From the NCBI RefSeq assembly GCF_002224285.1, contig NZ_CP022436.1:806001-870000 (forward strand): 64,000 nucleotides of DNA, given 5' to 3'. This stretch comes from Arthrobacter sp. YN. GTDB lineage: Bacteria > Actinomycetota > Actinomycetes > Actinomycetales > Micrococcaceae. A program made the translations under genes and the position numbers. The notes under the pieces were generated by a model that had not been told where the DNA came from, did not search any database, and saw nothing but the letters and a program-made list of their open reading frames with translations. Of the stretch, positions 18,197-27,218 are shown piece after piece. Position 1 is the stretch's first letter; every line of letters starts with the position of its first letter.

Positions 18197-18736
18197 CTAG
18201 AGAACGATGCCCGAAAAAGCCAGCGCCTGGCGCACGAGGTTCCCGCGTCCGCCGTCGAATTCCTGCTGGACGTTCTCGCTGAGCACCTCTTGCGGCGTCA
18301 TCCAGGTGAGTTCCAGTGCGTCCTGGCGTGGTTCGCATTCGCCGGTCACCGGGATGACGTAGGCCAGCGAGACCGCATGCTGGCGGTCATCCGTAAAGCC
18401 GGTTTGGGAGGGGGCCGGGAAGTATTCGGCCACGGTGAAGGGGACCGGGCTGATGGGGAGCTGCGGGAAAGCCAAGGGACCGAGGTCCTTCTCCATGTGA
18501 CGCAGGAGAGCTGCGCGGATGGTCTCGCGGTAGAGGACGCGGCCGGAGACGAGGTAGCGGACCATGTTGCCGTCGGCGTCGCCCTGCAGGAGCGTGCCAA
18601 CCTCATTCACATACCCAAGCGGATCCAGCCTGACCGGAACAGCCTCCACGTAGACCATGGGAAGTCGGCCGCGGGCTTCGAAGAGGTCTTCATCTGAAAG
18701 CCAGCCTGGATACGGGTCGGGTGTACGTACGCTCAT
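18197..18736 (-). CDS. Nudix-fold protein with degenerate Nudix box
   Basis: A 179-residue cytosolic protein resembling an actinobacterial Nudix-like family (DUF4916-like, from memory). The position of the Nudix box is filled by GRVLYRETIRAALLRHMEKD (about residues 65-84): the leading Gly, the first Glu and the Arg are in place, but the REUxEE core reads RHMEKD, losing the usual metal-binding glutamates. Hydrolase activity is therefore doubtful. Flanking strands LPMVYVEAVPVRLD and HAVSLAYVIPVTGE fit the fold. No strong ribosome-binding site precedes ATG 18736. Confidence 0.75.
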   Translation of the reverse strand: MSVRTPDPYPGWLSDEDLFEARGRLPMVYVEAVPVRLDPLGYVNEVGTLLQGDADGNMVRYLVSGRVLYRETIRAALLRHMEKDLGPLAFPQLPISPVPFTVAEYFPAPSQTGFTDDRQHAVSLAYVIPVTGECEPRQDALELTWMTPQEVLSENVQQEFDGGRGNLVRQALAFSGIVL

Positions 18737-18919
18737 GGTTAAGTTCTACCCCATCCCCAGCCGAACTTCCTTGGAGGCGTTCCGGTGGCTGCGAGGTTAC
18801 GCTCTCGGCGGTATTGGACGGCTGGAATCGACTCGTGTGGCTTCCCGGATGTTATGTGGGCGAGGATTTTCTCCTACGGATGCGATCAACCGGCGCTTCC
18901 GCAGGGCAGCTGCCAAGGA

Positions 18920-19651
18920 CTAGCTGCTTGGGCTCGCCGGCGCCTGCTGCGATGGTGATTGTTCGATCACGATCGACGCCGGCGCTGCGCCGCCCGCAGC
19001 ATCCGGGTTGGCGACGTACAGCACGTCCTCGCTGATCCTGGCTTCGATTTTCGCTTCGGTGAGCCGGTGCAACAACGGCTCCAGGCCGCCGTCGTACTCG
19101 AAGGAGAGATCACCGTTGGCGCTGTCCGCGCCGTGGATCGCCCGCAGGATGCCGCCATTTTTGGTTGTGAACGTGGCTGATTCGTCGTCCTCCGTGCGCG
19201 GCCGGGCGCCGATGTTCCGCAGATCGTTGGCCGCAAGGCCCACGAAGGGACTGATCCAGTTGCCCACTACGGCCAGCGCTGGGTCGGCCTCCGTGGACGT
19301 GGCCCAGGTGCCATCCGCTGCCCTCGTGGCAGGGAACGCGAAGAACTCAAAACCGTCCTCGGCAGAGATCCGCACGGTGGGTCCGTCCTGGGTTTCGTTC
19401 CACTCTGCCTGGGTGCCGTCTTCTTCGGTGCGGCGCGCAAATTCCGCCAGGTTGCCCACCTCCACACCGAAGATCGTGGAGCCGTCCAATGGATGGCCGT
19501 GCTCCACGAAGCCCACCGCGAGGCGACCCGAACCGGCGTCGAACTCCCACCAGCCGTCGTCGTCCACGGTCTTCACCAGCCCCAGCGCTTGGAGGAGCGT
19601 GGACCACTGATCGGGCCGGGACGTGTAGTGGGTGGGGCGGGCTCGCAGCAT
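18920..19651 (-). CDS. VOC (glyoxalase-like) superfamily protein
   Basis: A 243-residue protein with two glyoxalase-fold-like halves: YTSRPDQWSTLLQALGL and WWEFDAGSGRLAVGFVEHG in the first, then WISPFVGLAANDLRN and the GGLEPLLHRLTEAKIEARIS segment in the second. The metal ligands of glyoxalase I (His/Glu pattern) are not clearly conserved, so enzymatic role and substrate are unknown. A Ser/Pro tail ends the protein. ATG 19651 has AGGAGG five bases upstream. Confidence 0.7.
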   Translation of the reverse strand: MLRARPTHYTSRPDQWSTLLQALGLVKTVDDDGWWEFDAGSGRLAVGFVEHGHPLDGSTIFGVEVGNLAEFARRTEEDGTQAEWNETQDGPTVRISAEDGFEFFAFPATRAADGTWATSTEADPALAVVGNWISPFVGLAANDLRNIGARPRTEDDESATFTTKNGGILRAIHGADSANGDLSFEYDGGLEPLLHRLTEAKIEARISEDVLYVANPDAAGGAAPASIVIEQSPSQQAPASPSS

Positions 19652-19736
19652 TGGTCCTCCTGGGCTGGGTAGTCACTTCCCAGCCTATGCCGCGTGGCCT
19701 TGCCTGGTGCGGCCCGTTTCACAGCAGAATAGGCTC

Positions 19737-20342
19737 ATGCCCATTGAGCTTCCGGAACTCCTTCTCAAAGACGGCGCCGCGTGGCGCGACTGGCTCTCGG
19801 CGCACGCTGCCGAGAGCCCGGGGGTGTGGTTGATCCTGCACAAGAAAGGCGGCACGGTCACGGAGCTGGACTACGACGCCGCCCTGGATGAAGCACTGTG
19901 CTTCGGCTGGATCGACGGTCAAGCGAAGAGCCGCGACGACGAAAGCTACATGCAGCGCATGACGCCGCGGGGCCGCAAAAGCATCTGGTCAGCCCGGAAC
20001 GTGGGCCACATTGCCCGGCTGGAATCCGAAGGCAGGATGACCGATGCCGGACGTGCCGCCGTCGAAGCCGCCAAGGCTGATGGCCGCTGGGAAGCTGCCT
20101 ATGCAGGTCCCGCGGACTCCGTGGTCCCTGACGATCTGGCTGCCGCGATCGCCGCGGTGCCGGAAGCGCAGGCGATGTTCGAGGTCCTGACCTCCCAAAA
20201 CCGCTTCGCGTTGATCCACCGCACCAACGGGGTGAAACGTGCAGAGACCCGGGCCCGCAAGATTGCCGGGTTCGTGGAAATGCTCGCCCGGCACGAAACG
20301 CCGTATCCGCAGAAGAAGCGCCCGGCTGCCAGCGGCGGTTAG
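19737..20342 (+). CDS. YdeI/OmpD-associated family protein
   Basis: A 201-residue protein of the YdeI family. Diagnostic motifs are SPGVWLILHKKGG, LDYDAALDEALCFGWIDGQ and the basic stretch MTPRGRKSIWSARN; the C-terminal region FEVLTSQNRFALIHRT then AKR-type ETRARKIAGFVEML matches. In some bacteria relatives are associated with resistance to antimicrobial peptides, but the mechanism is not established. No ribosome-binding site precedes ATG 19737; CAGAAT at 19725-19730 would suit a -10 box of a leaderless transcript. The stop overlaps the convergent GH76 gene by 3 bp. Confidence 0.88.
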   Translation: MPIELPELLLKDGAAWRDWLSAHAAESPGVWLILHKKGGTVTELDYDAALDEALCFGWIDGQAKSRDDESYMQRMTPRGRKSIWSARNVGHIARLESEGRMTDAGRAAVEAAKADGRWEAAYAGPADSVVPDDLAAAIAAVPEAQAMFEVLTSQNRFALIHRTNGVKRAETRARKIAGFVEMLARHETPYPQKKRPAASGG

Positions 20343-21508
20343 AGCGTGGCGGCAGCTTCCAGCGTCATCCAGGCTTGAAGTTGCGTGGACAGTTCGACGG
20401 CGGCACCCACCGGATACGTCTCGGCCGCCGGCCGCAGGGGATTGGGGGAGAATATGAGCGCCGGGGCTTCGGTGGGGGCTTTTGAGCGCCCTGGTTCCGG
20501 CGCCTCACGGCGCGTCAGCCAGAACGCCCCGGCCGTAGCGTGCACCAAGGCCCGGGCAGTGTCCCGAGTCGTTGCGGGTAGCCGTTGGTCCCGCGCGGCG
20601 AGTGCGAGGTAGCGGACCAGGATGCCGGTGAAAAGTCCGCCGTCGCCGGTGCCGTCACCATGGATGACACGTGTTCCGGGGACCGTCAGTTCGCGGGACA
20701 CCGACTCAACCAGCCGCGCAGCACGGTCCAGGTTCTCCTGGCCACCAAGTTCCAGCAAGGCACCAAGGATGGGACCTTGGTTGTAGGTGTAGACGGCCTC
20801 CTCGAGGACGGTCTCGCCATTGCGGATGCGAAGTCCATCCAAGTAGACACCCCTTTGCGGGTCGAAGAGCCTGCTGTTGAGCCACGTCACCAGCGACTGC
20901 GCCCGTTCCCTGTGCCCAGTCCGCGCAAAGTAGAGCGCTACGGGAGCTGTGGCAGGAGTGTTCTTGAAGTCCCGCTGGGTGCTCCAAAACGTTCCGCCGC
21001 CCAGATCGTCTGTGGAGGCCGAGTGGAACTGCAGGGTCAGCTTCTTGCGGACGTAAGCATTGCGCCGACGACCCGGTTTCCTGGTTTCCTCCGCCAGCTT
21101 CTCCAGCCGGTGCGTAGCGAGGGCGAGCCACGCCATGTCGTCGTAGAAGTGGTTCTCGAACCTCAGGAGGTTCCGCAACCGGATGGTGGTGACCAGCCGC
21201 GAAGCGAGCCTGCCCGCACTGGGGCGGGAGACGCCGTCGAACTTTGTTGTAGTGGCCAGCTCACGGCGGCCGGCGTCCACCAGGCAATCGACATAGTGCG
21301 CCTGCCACCAGTAATGCCAGGGACCAAAGAAGCTGCGGAGAGTGGTGGCGGGAAGGCTGACCGCCCCGATGTGCGTGCCGGGAAGGAAAAGCAGGCGCCG
21401 GCCGAAGGTCCGCGTCACAGATCGGGCGGCCTGGTTGGCGCGCAGTGCCCACTCGTTCGGGTCTGTGAGGGGGAGCGGCTGGTCGGCAGCGAAAGCGTCG
21501 GCGGGCAT
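20339..21508 (-). CDS. Glycoside hydrolase family 76 protein (alpha-1,6-mannanase-like)
   Basis: A 389-residue (alpha/alpha)6-barrel protein. The catalytic Asp pair is in YDDMAWLALA (about residues 128-137), and TYNQGPILGALLEL is the second GH76 hallmark. GH76 enzymes cleave alpha-1,6-mannan, which in actinobacteria includes lipomannan-type cell-envelope glycans. Unusually, there is no signal peptide: the N-terminus is MPADAFAADQPLPLTDP and lacks a hydrophobic core, so the protein appears cytoplasmic unless the true start lies elsewhere. No strong ribosome-binding site precedes ATG 21508. The gene stands alone. Confidence 0.85.
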   Translation of the reverse strand: MPADAFAADQPLPLTDPNEWALRANQAARSVTRTFGRRLLFLPGTHIGAVSLPATTLRSFFGPWHYWWQAHYVDCLVDAGRRELATTTKFDGVSRPSAGRLASRLVTTIRLRNLLRFENHFYDDMAWLALATHRLEKLAEETRKPGRRRNAYVRKKLTLQFHSASTDDLGGGTFWSTQRDFKNTPATAPVALYFARTGHRERAQSLVTWLNSRLFDPQRGVYLDGLRIRNGETVLEEAVYTYNQGPILGALLELGGQENLDRAARLVESVSRELTVPGTRVIHGDGTGDGGLFTGILVRYLALAARDQRLPATTRDTARALVHATAGAFWLTRREAPEPGRSKAPTEAPALIFSPNPLRPAAETYPVGAAVELSTQLQAWMTLEAAATL

Positions 21509-21547
21509 GGCCCCAGCCTACCGAGGGTGCGCCGGATCACAATTCCA

Positions 21548-21563
21548 GTTAACATGCATTAAC
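21548..21563. promoter_or_regulatory. Candidate operator before the SDR/acyl-CoA dehydrogenase operon
   Basis: GTTAA-CATGCA-TTAAC, an inverted repeat with 5-bp arms, lies 30-45 bp before the SDR start codon in the only intergenic space of this operon, so it could be a regulator site. No regulator gene is adjacent. Confidence 0.3.
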
Positions 21564-21592
21564 GGATTTTGGGTCTGCATCAAGGAGGATGA

Positions 21593-22390
21593 ATGGACAT
21601 CAAGGGCACGGTCGCGCTGATTACCGGTGGGGCATCAGGGCTGGGGGCCGCTACCGCACGGCGGTTGTTCGAGGCCGGAGCGTCGGTGGTCCTGGTGGAC
21701 CTGCCGCAGTCGGCAGGGGATACGTACGCCGCAGAACTGAACACCTTGGGTGCAGGTTCTGGTCCGAGGGCTGTTTTTGTCCCCGCGGACGTCACCAATG
21801 AAACGCAGGTTCAGGCCGCCGTCGACGCTGCAACCGCCCTTGGCCCGCTGCGGATCGTCGTTAACTGCGCCGGCATTGCCACGCCCGGCAAGGTGCTGGG
21901 ACGCGACGGCGTGCTGCCCCTGGAAACGTTCAACAAAGTTATCCAAATCAACCTCGTGGGAACCTTCAACGTGATCCGGCTCGCCGCCGCGGCCATGGTG
22001 GAAACGGAACCGGTTTCCACCGAACTGGGCGGACCCGAGCGCGGCGTCATCATCAACACCGCATCCGTGGCAGCGTTCGAAGGCCAGATCGGACAGCCTG
22101 CTTATGCTGCCTCGAAGGGTGCCGTGGCGGCCATGACCCTGCCCTTGGCACGCGAGCTCGCACGTTCTCTGATCAGGGTGGCCACCATTGCGCCCGGCAT
22201 CTTTGAAACACCCATGATGGCCGGTCTTCCGCAAGCGGCACAGGACTCCCTGGGCCAGCAGGTCCCGCATCCAGCGCGGCTGGGCCGTGCGGCCGAATAC
22301 GCACAATTGGCCGCGCACATCGTGGAGAACGCCATGCTGAACGGTGAAACCATCCGGCTGGACGGCGCCATCCGCATGGGAATCAAATGA
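21593..22390 (+). CDS. SDR-family 3-hydroxyacyl-CoA dehydrogenase (HSD17B10-type)
   Basis: NAD-dependent short-chain dehydrogenase of 265 residues, likely oxidising a 3-hydroxyacyl-CoA in fatty-acid or branched-chain degradation. The cofactor motif [14 protein letters not shown] is at 11-24, and the acidic VLVDLPQ segment favours NAD. NCAGI, the catalytic Ser in [13 protein letters not shown] and YAASKGA (Tyr-x3-Lys) are intact. [15 protein letters not shown] and the C-terminal [14 protein letters not shown] are typical of the type II 3-hydroxyacyl-CoA dehydrogenase subgroup. AAGGAGG precedes ATG 21593. Its stop overlaps the acyl-CoA dehydrogenase ATG in ATGA, so the two are coupled steps of one beta-oxidation-like route. 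Confidence 0.9.
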   Translation: MDIKGTVALITGGASGLGAATARRLFEAGASVVLVDLPQSAGDTYAAELNTLGAGSGPRAVFVPADVTNETQVQAAVDAATALGPLRIVVNCAGIATPGKVLGRDGVLPLETFNKVIQINLVGTFNVIRLAAAAMVETEPVSTELGGPERGVIINTASVAAFEGQIGQPAYAASKGAVAAMTLPLARELARSLIRVATIAPGIFETPMMAGLPQAAQDSLGQQVPHPARLGRAAEYAQLAAHIVENAMLNGETIRLDGAIRMGIK

Positions 22391-23703
22391 TGGGCGACTA
22401 CAGCGGCGGCGCGGATTCCCCAACTCCCGGGGCGGTGCCTGCCGGCTCCGCGGGCGCAATGGCTTCCTCGGTGGCGGGGCTGCCCACCGCGGTGGCGGGG
22501 CTGCCCACCGCGGACTTCTTCGACTTCGAGTCACTGCTCAGCGTCCAGGAACAGCGGAAACTTAACGAACTCCGGGCCTTCCTTGCCTCGGAAATCGCCC
22601 CTTACGCCGGGCAGTGGTGGGAAAAGGCCGAGTTCCCGGAACACATCCTGCCCAAGCTCGCGGCGCTGCGGCTCAGTGCACCGGCCCAGCGGGGGTACAC
22701 GCACCTGTTCGCCGGCCTGGTGATCGCCGAGATGACCCGGGTGGATACCTCGATCGCCACGTTCTTCATGGTCCATCATGATCTCTTCGTTGAGTCGCTG
22801 TACGACTTCGGGAGCGACTCACAACAGGACCGTTACCTCGACGACGCCTCCAACCTGCGCACTACCGGCGCCTTCGCGCTCACCGAGCCGAACCATGGGT
22901 CCGATGTAGCCGGTGGCATGGAGACTACAGCGCGCAGGGTCCAGCGGGCAGCTTCCGACGGCGGTGACTACTGGGTGGTCAACGGCGCCAAACGCTGGAT
23001 TGGCAACGGGACGTTCTGCGACTACATGCTGGTGTGGGCCAAAGACGAAGCCGGCGGAGCCATCCGCGCGTTCATCGTTGACGCTTCCCTGCCTGGCATC
23101 ACCCGCAGCCGCATTGAAAACAAGATCGCGCTGCGGACGGTGCAGAACGCCGACATCCGGTTCGTGGACGTAGAAGTCGCCGAATCGGATCGCTTCGCCG
23201 GGATCAGCAGCTTCTCAGACACCAACCATCTCCTGCGGGGCTCCCGGATCATGGTTGCCTGGCAAGCTGTAGGCCAGCAACTGGCGGCGTTCGACGTTGC
23301 CCGGCAGTACGCCGTCGAGCGCATGCAGTTTGGAAAGCCGCTCGCCAAATTCCAACTCATCCAGCAGCACCTTGTGGACATGCTGGGAAACGCGGTAGCC
23401 AGCATGGGAATGATGGTGAGGATCGCCCAGCTGCAGGAAGACATCTCCACGGATGCGCAAGGCGTTCGCCACGGCGGCGCCGACATGGCCCAGGTGGCCC
23501 TCGCCAAGGCCTACTGCAGCGCCCGGATGCGGGAGACAGTGGCTCTGGGCCGGTCAATTCTCGGCGGAAACGGAATTGTCACCGACTACCGGATCGCCAA
23601 AATCTTCGCCGACGCTGAAGCCATTTACACCTATGAGGGCTCCTACGAGATCAATTCGTTGATCGTTGGCCGCGCAGTGACGGGGGTTTCAGCAATCACC
23701 TAG
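22387..23703 (+). CDS. Acyl-CoA dehydrogenase, glutaryl-CoA dehydrogenase/ACX4-like
   Basis: FAD-dependent acyl-CoA dehydrogenase of 438 residues. [20 protein letters not shown] is the flavin/substrate motif; [17 protein letters not shown] and [20 protein letters not shown] follow the glutaryl-CoA dehydrogenase subgroup; the catalytic Glu is in [20 protein letters not shown]. The true substrate could be a short or branched acyl-CoA. The first about 45 residues are a Gly/Ala/Pro-rich tail with the tandem peptide [14 protein letters not shown], encoded by a perfect 21-bp DNA duplication (22471-22512); the tail is not part of the fold. Coupled by ATGA to the SDR gene. Confidence 0.92.
   Translation: MMGDYSGGADSPTPGAVPAGSAGAMASSVAGLPTAVAGLPTADFFDFESLLSVQEQRKLNELRAFLASEIAPYAGQWWEKAEFPEHILPKLAALRLSAPAQRGYTHLFAGLVIAEMTRVDTSIATFFMVHHDLFVESLYDFGSDSQQDRYLDDASNLRTTGAFALTEPNHGSDVAGGMETTARRVQRAASDGGDYWVVNGAKRWIGNGTFCDYMLVWAKDEAGGAIRAFIVDASLPGITRSRIENKIALRTVQNADIRFVDVEVAESDRFAGISSFSDTNHLLRGSRIMVAWQAVGQQLAAFDVARQYAVERMQFGKPLAKFQLIQQHLVDMLGNAVASMGMMVRIAQLQEDISTDAQGVRHGGADMAQVALAKAYCSARMRETVALGRSILGGNGIVTDYRIAKIFADAEAIYTYEGSYEINSLIVGRAVTGVSAIT
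22471..22512 (+). repeat. Perfect 21-bp tandem duplication inside the acyl-CoA dehydrogenase gene
   Basis: GTGGCGGGGCTGCCCACCGC plus G occurs twice head to tail (22471-22491 and 22492-22512), adding seven residues in frame to the N-terminal tail. Identity of the two copies suggests a recent or unstable duplication. Confidence 0.95.
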
Positions 23704-23729
23704 TCCGGGTGGGCTTGGCGGTCCGTCAT

Positions 23730-24557
23730 TTAGTCTCGGGGGAGTTTCTCGCCGGCTTCCACCCGTACATCGATCGAATTGCCCCGCACCGGCATGGGGC
23801 ATGTGCCGTACGGGGTGAAGGCGCTGGGGTAGTTGATGCTGCGGTTGAAGTCGATCACAACGGACCCGTCCGGGCGGGGGCGAGGAATGAAGACTTTTCG
23901 CCACTCGTCCGTGGTAGCGCCGTTGGTCTCATCGTGGAAGGTCACGTTGAGGGCGCCCAGTTTCTCTTCCTCCGCGTGGAGCCGGATTTCATGGGGGACG
24001 CCCTGTACCCGGAAAACGACTTCTCCCACTGAGCGATGAACCCCGTCCACCAAAGGATTGGCTGTTCCGATGGGAACATCACGAGGCTCCTCGTACGCTT
24101 CGAAATGTCCTTGGATGACCCACTCGGGGTTGTAGTCGTAGCTGGGAACGCCGTTGAACTCCGTGAGAACGGGAGAACTGTTGTCCCGGGTGCGGATGGC
24201 GTACTTGTCCGCACGCATGGCAAGTTCCACCACCACTTGTTTACCGTCGACGCCACCGTACTGGACCCACATCAGTGACTCTTCATCCTGCAGGACTGCG
24301 CTGACTGTCCCTTCCACGGGCTCGCCGGTCTGGACGAACGTGAGGCCGTCCGCTGCGCTCGCCGAAAGAAAAGCGGTAGAACCGTCAGTTGACCACAGAC
24401 CGGGGGCGAGTTCGACCTCGGCCGGGTCCGACTCCAGCCACTGGAACGAGGTCAGGGTCAGCCAGCCGTGCTCGGTTGCCAGCGCCGAATGTCGGCCCGC
24501 GCGAAACCGCTCCCAACGGGCCAGCTGGGCATCGGTTGCTGTGGTGGGCGAGCTCAT
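23730..24557 (-). CDS. DUF1684 domain protein
   Basis: A 275-residue cytosolic protein of the DUF1684 family. Characteristic segments are RAGRHSALATEHGWLTLTSF near the N-terminus, SYDYNPEWVIQGHFEAYEEP, and the C-terminal VIDFNRSINYPSAFTPYGTC followed by MP-rich residues. The biochemical role of the family is unknown to me. GAGGAGA precedes ATG 24557. Convergent with the acyl-CoA dehydrogenase, 26 bp apart, with no obvious hairpin between. Confidence 0.88.
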   Translation of the reverse strand: MSSPTTATDAQLARWERFRAGRHSALATEHGWLTLTSFQWLESDPAEVELAPGLWSTDGSTAFLSASAADGLTFVQTGEPVEGTVSAVLQDEESLMWVQYGGVDGKQVVVELAMRADKYAIRTRDNSSPVLTEFNGVPSYDYNPEWVIQGHFEAYEEPRDVPIGTANPLVDGVHRSVGEVVFRVQGVPHEIRLHAEEEKLGALNVTFHDETNGATTDEWRKVFIPRPRPDGSVVIDFNRSINYPSAFTPYGTCPMPVRGNSIDVRVEAGEKLPRD

Positions 24558-24673
24558 GTGTCTCCTCGGCTTGTCTTCGCGTCACGTGGCGTGATTGCAC
24601 TCTCCTCAACTATGCGCCGGGCGTGGGCATTCCCTGAACTCGAGTCGACGCCGGGGGCGCAGCTGGATTGGAC

Positions 24674-24712
24674 CGGCTCGCGCTGGCCCCCAACCCATGC
24701 CAGCGCGAGCCG
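24674..24712 (-). terminator. Hairpin downstream of the LAxTG surface-protein gene
   Basis: CGGCTCGCGCTGGC (24674-24687) pairs perfectly over 14 bp with 24699-24712, with an 11-base loop. A second hairpin, CTGATGGGC/GCCCATCAG (24728-24736 with 24754-24762), lies between it and the gene. The 230 bp gap 24558-24787 holds these two structures and no gene. Confidence 0.75.
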
Positions 24713-24787
24713 AGATTGAAGAACCGGCTGATGGGCCGGACATCATGTGCCCCGCCCATCAGTCGATCCGGCCCTCCGCGGGCCTTG

Positions 24788-26197
24788 TTAGTGCGACCTG
24801 CGGCCGGACCAGCGTGATCCCGCGAAGGCGAGCAACGATCCGACGGCCAGGAGCGCGGCCGCTATGAAGACGAATGCAGCACCCTGCGTTCCCGTGTTTG
24901 CCAGCGGCTCCTTAGGCTCCTCTGCAGCAGGCTCCGACGGGTTCTCCGTAGGCGCAACAACCAGCAGGGGGTCTGTGGTCACGACAATCGGCTCATCCGT
25001 TTCAGTGGGCATGGATGTGGCCGTGGGAGTGGTGGTGCTTGGGTTTGGTGTGGGTGTTGCCGTTGCCGACGGCGTTGCTGTCTGCGTTGGTGTTGCCGTG
25101 GGGGTGGAGGTGCTTGGGCTACGTGTGGGTGTTGCCGACGGCGTTGCGGTCGCCGTCTGCGTTGGTGTTGCCGTGGGGGTGGCGGTGCTTGGGCTTGGTG
25201 TGGGTGTTGCCGACGGAGTTGCGGTCGGCATGGGCGTGCCGTTGCCAGTGCCACTTCCGCTGCTCCGGCGGGTTAGGGCCGCCACAGGTGTTTCCTGCCC
25301 CGAGATTGTGACAGTTCCGCTGTTCTCGTAGACGTCCAATGCAGCATCAGTCACCTGGGTCACAACGTAGAGCTCCACATGAAGGCCTTCGGGAAGGCCA
25401 GTCCAGCTCGCCGTGAGTTTCTGCGGAGTGCAGTCGAGGGTTGCAGGGTACTGCTCGTTTGCATAAGGCTCGGTGATGTTCCCGTCGTCGTTCAACACGC
25501 GTCCAACGCGGGGTGTGACCCGGCTGCAGTCGATCTCCATGCCAGCAGCCGGAGTATCGGTAACCACCACATCGTTGGTCTTCGCAGCCATCGGAGGCAT
25601 GTAGAAGATCGATTCAAGGACAGTCTGGGCGGGGTCAACCCACCACATGGCCTTGCCTGCTTCTGTCGGGAGGGACGGACCGCACTCCGATGTGCAGGGC
25701 TGAACAACCACTGGGACGCGCAGCACTGTGGAGCCGACATTGAAGCTTAGTTGTTCAACTTCGCTGTCACCGGGATCAACCGAGTATTGGGTGCTGAAGG
25801 AACACGTTCCGCCGACATTGAGGGGCTGGTCTGCCACAAAGTCCGTCAGCGTGAATACCACCAGACCTGAGTCGTTCGCCATTGCGGTGGCCACTGTTTC
25901 GCCGTCAGGATTTTGCAGATCGAATTTTGTGACTCCAAACCACCGCAGTTGCGGGGGCAGCTGGATGCTGAAGGTGTCACCTGGCCGGGAGTTGTCCGGC
26001 ACGGACCATTCACACGTCAAATCCACTTGGTCCCACTGACTGGAAACTACTGATTCCGTCCTCAAGGTGACTTCCGCGTCCGTCAGCTCTGCAGCGTTGG
26101 CGGGCAAAGCAGACATGCCCAGCCCCAGGACGGCCATGACAACCGCCAGAAGGGCGGCCACCAATGACGCGGTTTTTAGATGGATCTGATTTTTCAT
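24788..26197 (-). CDS. Secreted surface protein with Pro/Thr stalk and LANTG sorting signal
   Basis: A 469-residue cell-wall-anchored protein. The signal peptide ends around ALPANAAE (residue 36). About residues 37-310 form two beta-rich segments (ELTDAEVTLRTESVVSSQWD, LTCEWSVPDNSRPGDTFSIQ) reminiscent of SdrC/adhesin Ig-like domains with paired Cys. Residues 325-400 are a stalk of TPTATPSATPTPSPS type, encoded by short DNA repeats (25016-25240). The C-terminus has LANTG, a membrane helix and SRWSGRRSH. LAxTG is the motif used by class E sortases of high-GC Gram-positives. No sortase is in the window. An adhesin or envelope-structural role is inferred. The sigma/anti-sigma fusion 1 kb away may regulate it. 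Confidence 0.87.
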   Translation of the reverse strand: MKNQIHLKTASLVAALLAVVMAVLGLGMSALPANAAELTDAEVTLRTESVVSSQWDQVDLTCEWSVPDNSRPGDTFSIQLPPQLRWFGVTKFDLQNPDGETVATAMANDSGLVVFTLTDFVADQPLNVGGTCSFSTQYSVDPGDSEVEQLSFNVGSTVLRVPVVVQPCTSECGPSLPTEAGKAMWWVDPAQTVLESIFYMPPMAAKTNDVVVTDTPAAGMEIDCSRVTPRVGRVLNDDGNITEPYANEQYPATLDCTPQKLTASWTGLPEGLHVELYVVTQVTDAALDVYENSGTVTISGQETPVAALTRRSSGSGTGNGTPMPTATPSATPTPSPSTATPTATPTQTATATPSATPTRSPSTSTPTATPTQTATPSATATPTPNPSTTTPTATSMPTETDEPIVVTTDPLLVVAPTENPSEPAAEEPKEPLANTGTQGAAFVFIAAALLAVGSLLAFAGSRWSGRRSH

Positions 26198-26310
26198 GTG
26201 CTGGATGGTCCTTAGAATCCGTGGTGAGATGCTCCGTCAATAGATGAGTGTTGGGCCATGCTGGTTCGTGACGGCGTCATTCGGGAGCCGGCCTATTTTG
26301 TTTCGCAGGA

Positions 26311-27069
26311 TCATTCCTGAGCTGCTGTTGCCGTTGCGGCGGCCACCGCTGCACCAGCGGAAGACAACGGGTAGAACCGCAGCCGAGCTGGGCCCAGGGC
26401 GCCATCCCCCAAAGCTTCCAGTGCGGCTTTGCACTCGACCAGCCGGCACAGGTTGCTTTCACTGAAAGGGAACAGCACATGCACGGCGGAGTTTTGGTAC
26501 ATGGCCATCGCGCCGGTGCCATGCAGTTGCCCTTTGACGGCTTCTCCCAACCGGGCCAACAGGGTCCAGCAATGGCTCCGGCTGTCTCGAGGCCCGGCGA
26601 TGGAGATGATGGCCATGGCATGCGCGCCCGGGCAATCGGGCCCGGTCCCCAGTGAGGAGACTTCATGGATCCGCCGCTGGAAGTGTGCTTGCGTAGCCAG
26701 TCCCGTGTAGACATCCGTGCACGAGATCGGCGGCGCCGTTTCCGCAACCTCGGCCCAGCCTTCCGCTACGGACTGCAGGGCATCGACGTCCAGGGTCTTC
26801 TCCGCGGCTGAAAAGAGTGCCCGGAAATCCGTCATGGTCTCACCGATGCCCACGCCATTCCTGGCCCGCGCGGCGCCGAGCGATTTTGCTGCAGGTGCCG
26901 GAACGGATGCGCTGGCCGCCAGTGAGGTGACGACGGTCCGGACTTCGGGCAGGAACCAGTCAGCATGGAAGCGCCAGCCGGTCTGGTAACTGGTGGTCTG
27001 CCATCTACGCAGCAAAAGGTGCCGCGAGAACGTGCACTCTGCGAATGATTTTGTCCGGAACGATGTCAT
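26311..27069 (-). CDS. Protein with a highly degenerate GGDEF-like domain
   Basis: A 252-residue protein I do not recognise with certainty. The C-terminal half (about residues 110-230) has DVYTGLATQAHFQRRIHEV, which matches the D-x-LTGL-x-N-R-x-x-F start of diguanylate cyclase domains, then AMAIISIAG in the metal-strand position and GAMAMYQNSAVHVLFPF where GGDEF should be. The signature and metal residues are missing, so it cannot be a cyclase; a c-di-GMP-independent or purely structural role is possible. ATG 27069 is preferred over an upstream TTG; neither has a clear ribosome-binding site. Divergent from the sigma/anti-sigma gene. Confidence 0.55.
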   Translation of the reverse strand: MTSFRTKSFAECTFSRHLLLRRWQTTSYQTGWRFHADWFLPEVRTVVTSLAASASVPAPAAKSLGAARARNGVGIGETMTDFRALFSAAEKTLDVDALQSVAEGWAEVAETAPPISCTDVYTGLATQAHFQRRIHEVSSLGTGPDCPGAHAMAIISIAGPRDSRSHCWTLLARLGEAVKGQLHGTGAMAMYQNSAVHVLFPFSESNLCRLVECKAALEALGDGALGPARLRFYPLSSAGAAVAAATATAAQE

Positions 27070-27218
27070 ATCCGAAGAGTGTGCGGAGAAGCCGTTTCGT
27101 GACGAAGCGGACGGCAAAAATCGTTGCTAAAGACAGTGTATAAACCGCGTCACGTCTGGCCGCCTACCCCCACTCAATAGATATGGGCAGGATTATTTAC
27201 GGGTTGGGGGTGCCTTAG

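Noticed and set aside
18737..18919. Small plus-strand gene between the Nudix-like and VOC genes
   Set aside because: The possible frame overlaps the Nudix-like gene, has no motif and no ribosome-binding site.
24979..25254. Gln/Arg/Pro-rich frame and Val/Leu-rich opposite frames in the stalk region
   Set aside because: Low-complexity DNA repeats open all frames; only the surface-protein frame has signal and sorting sequences.
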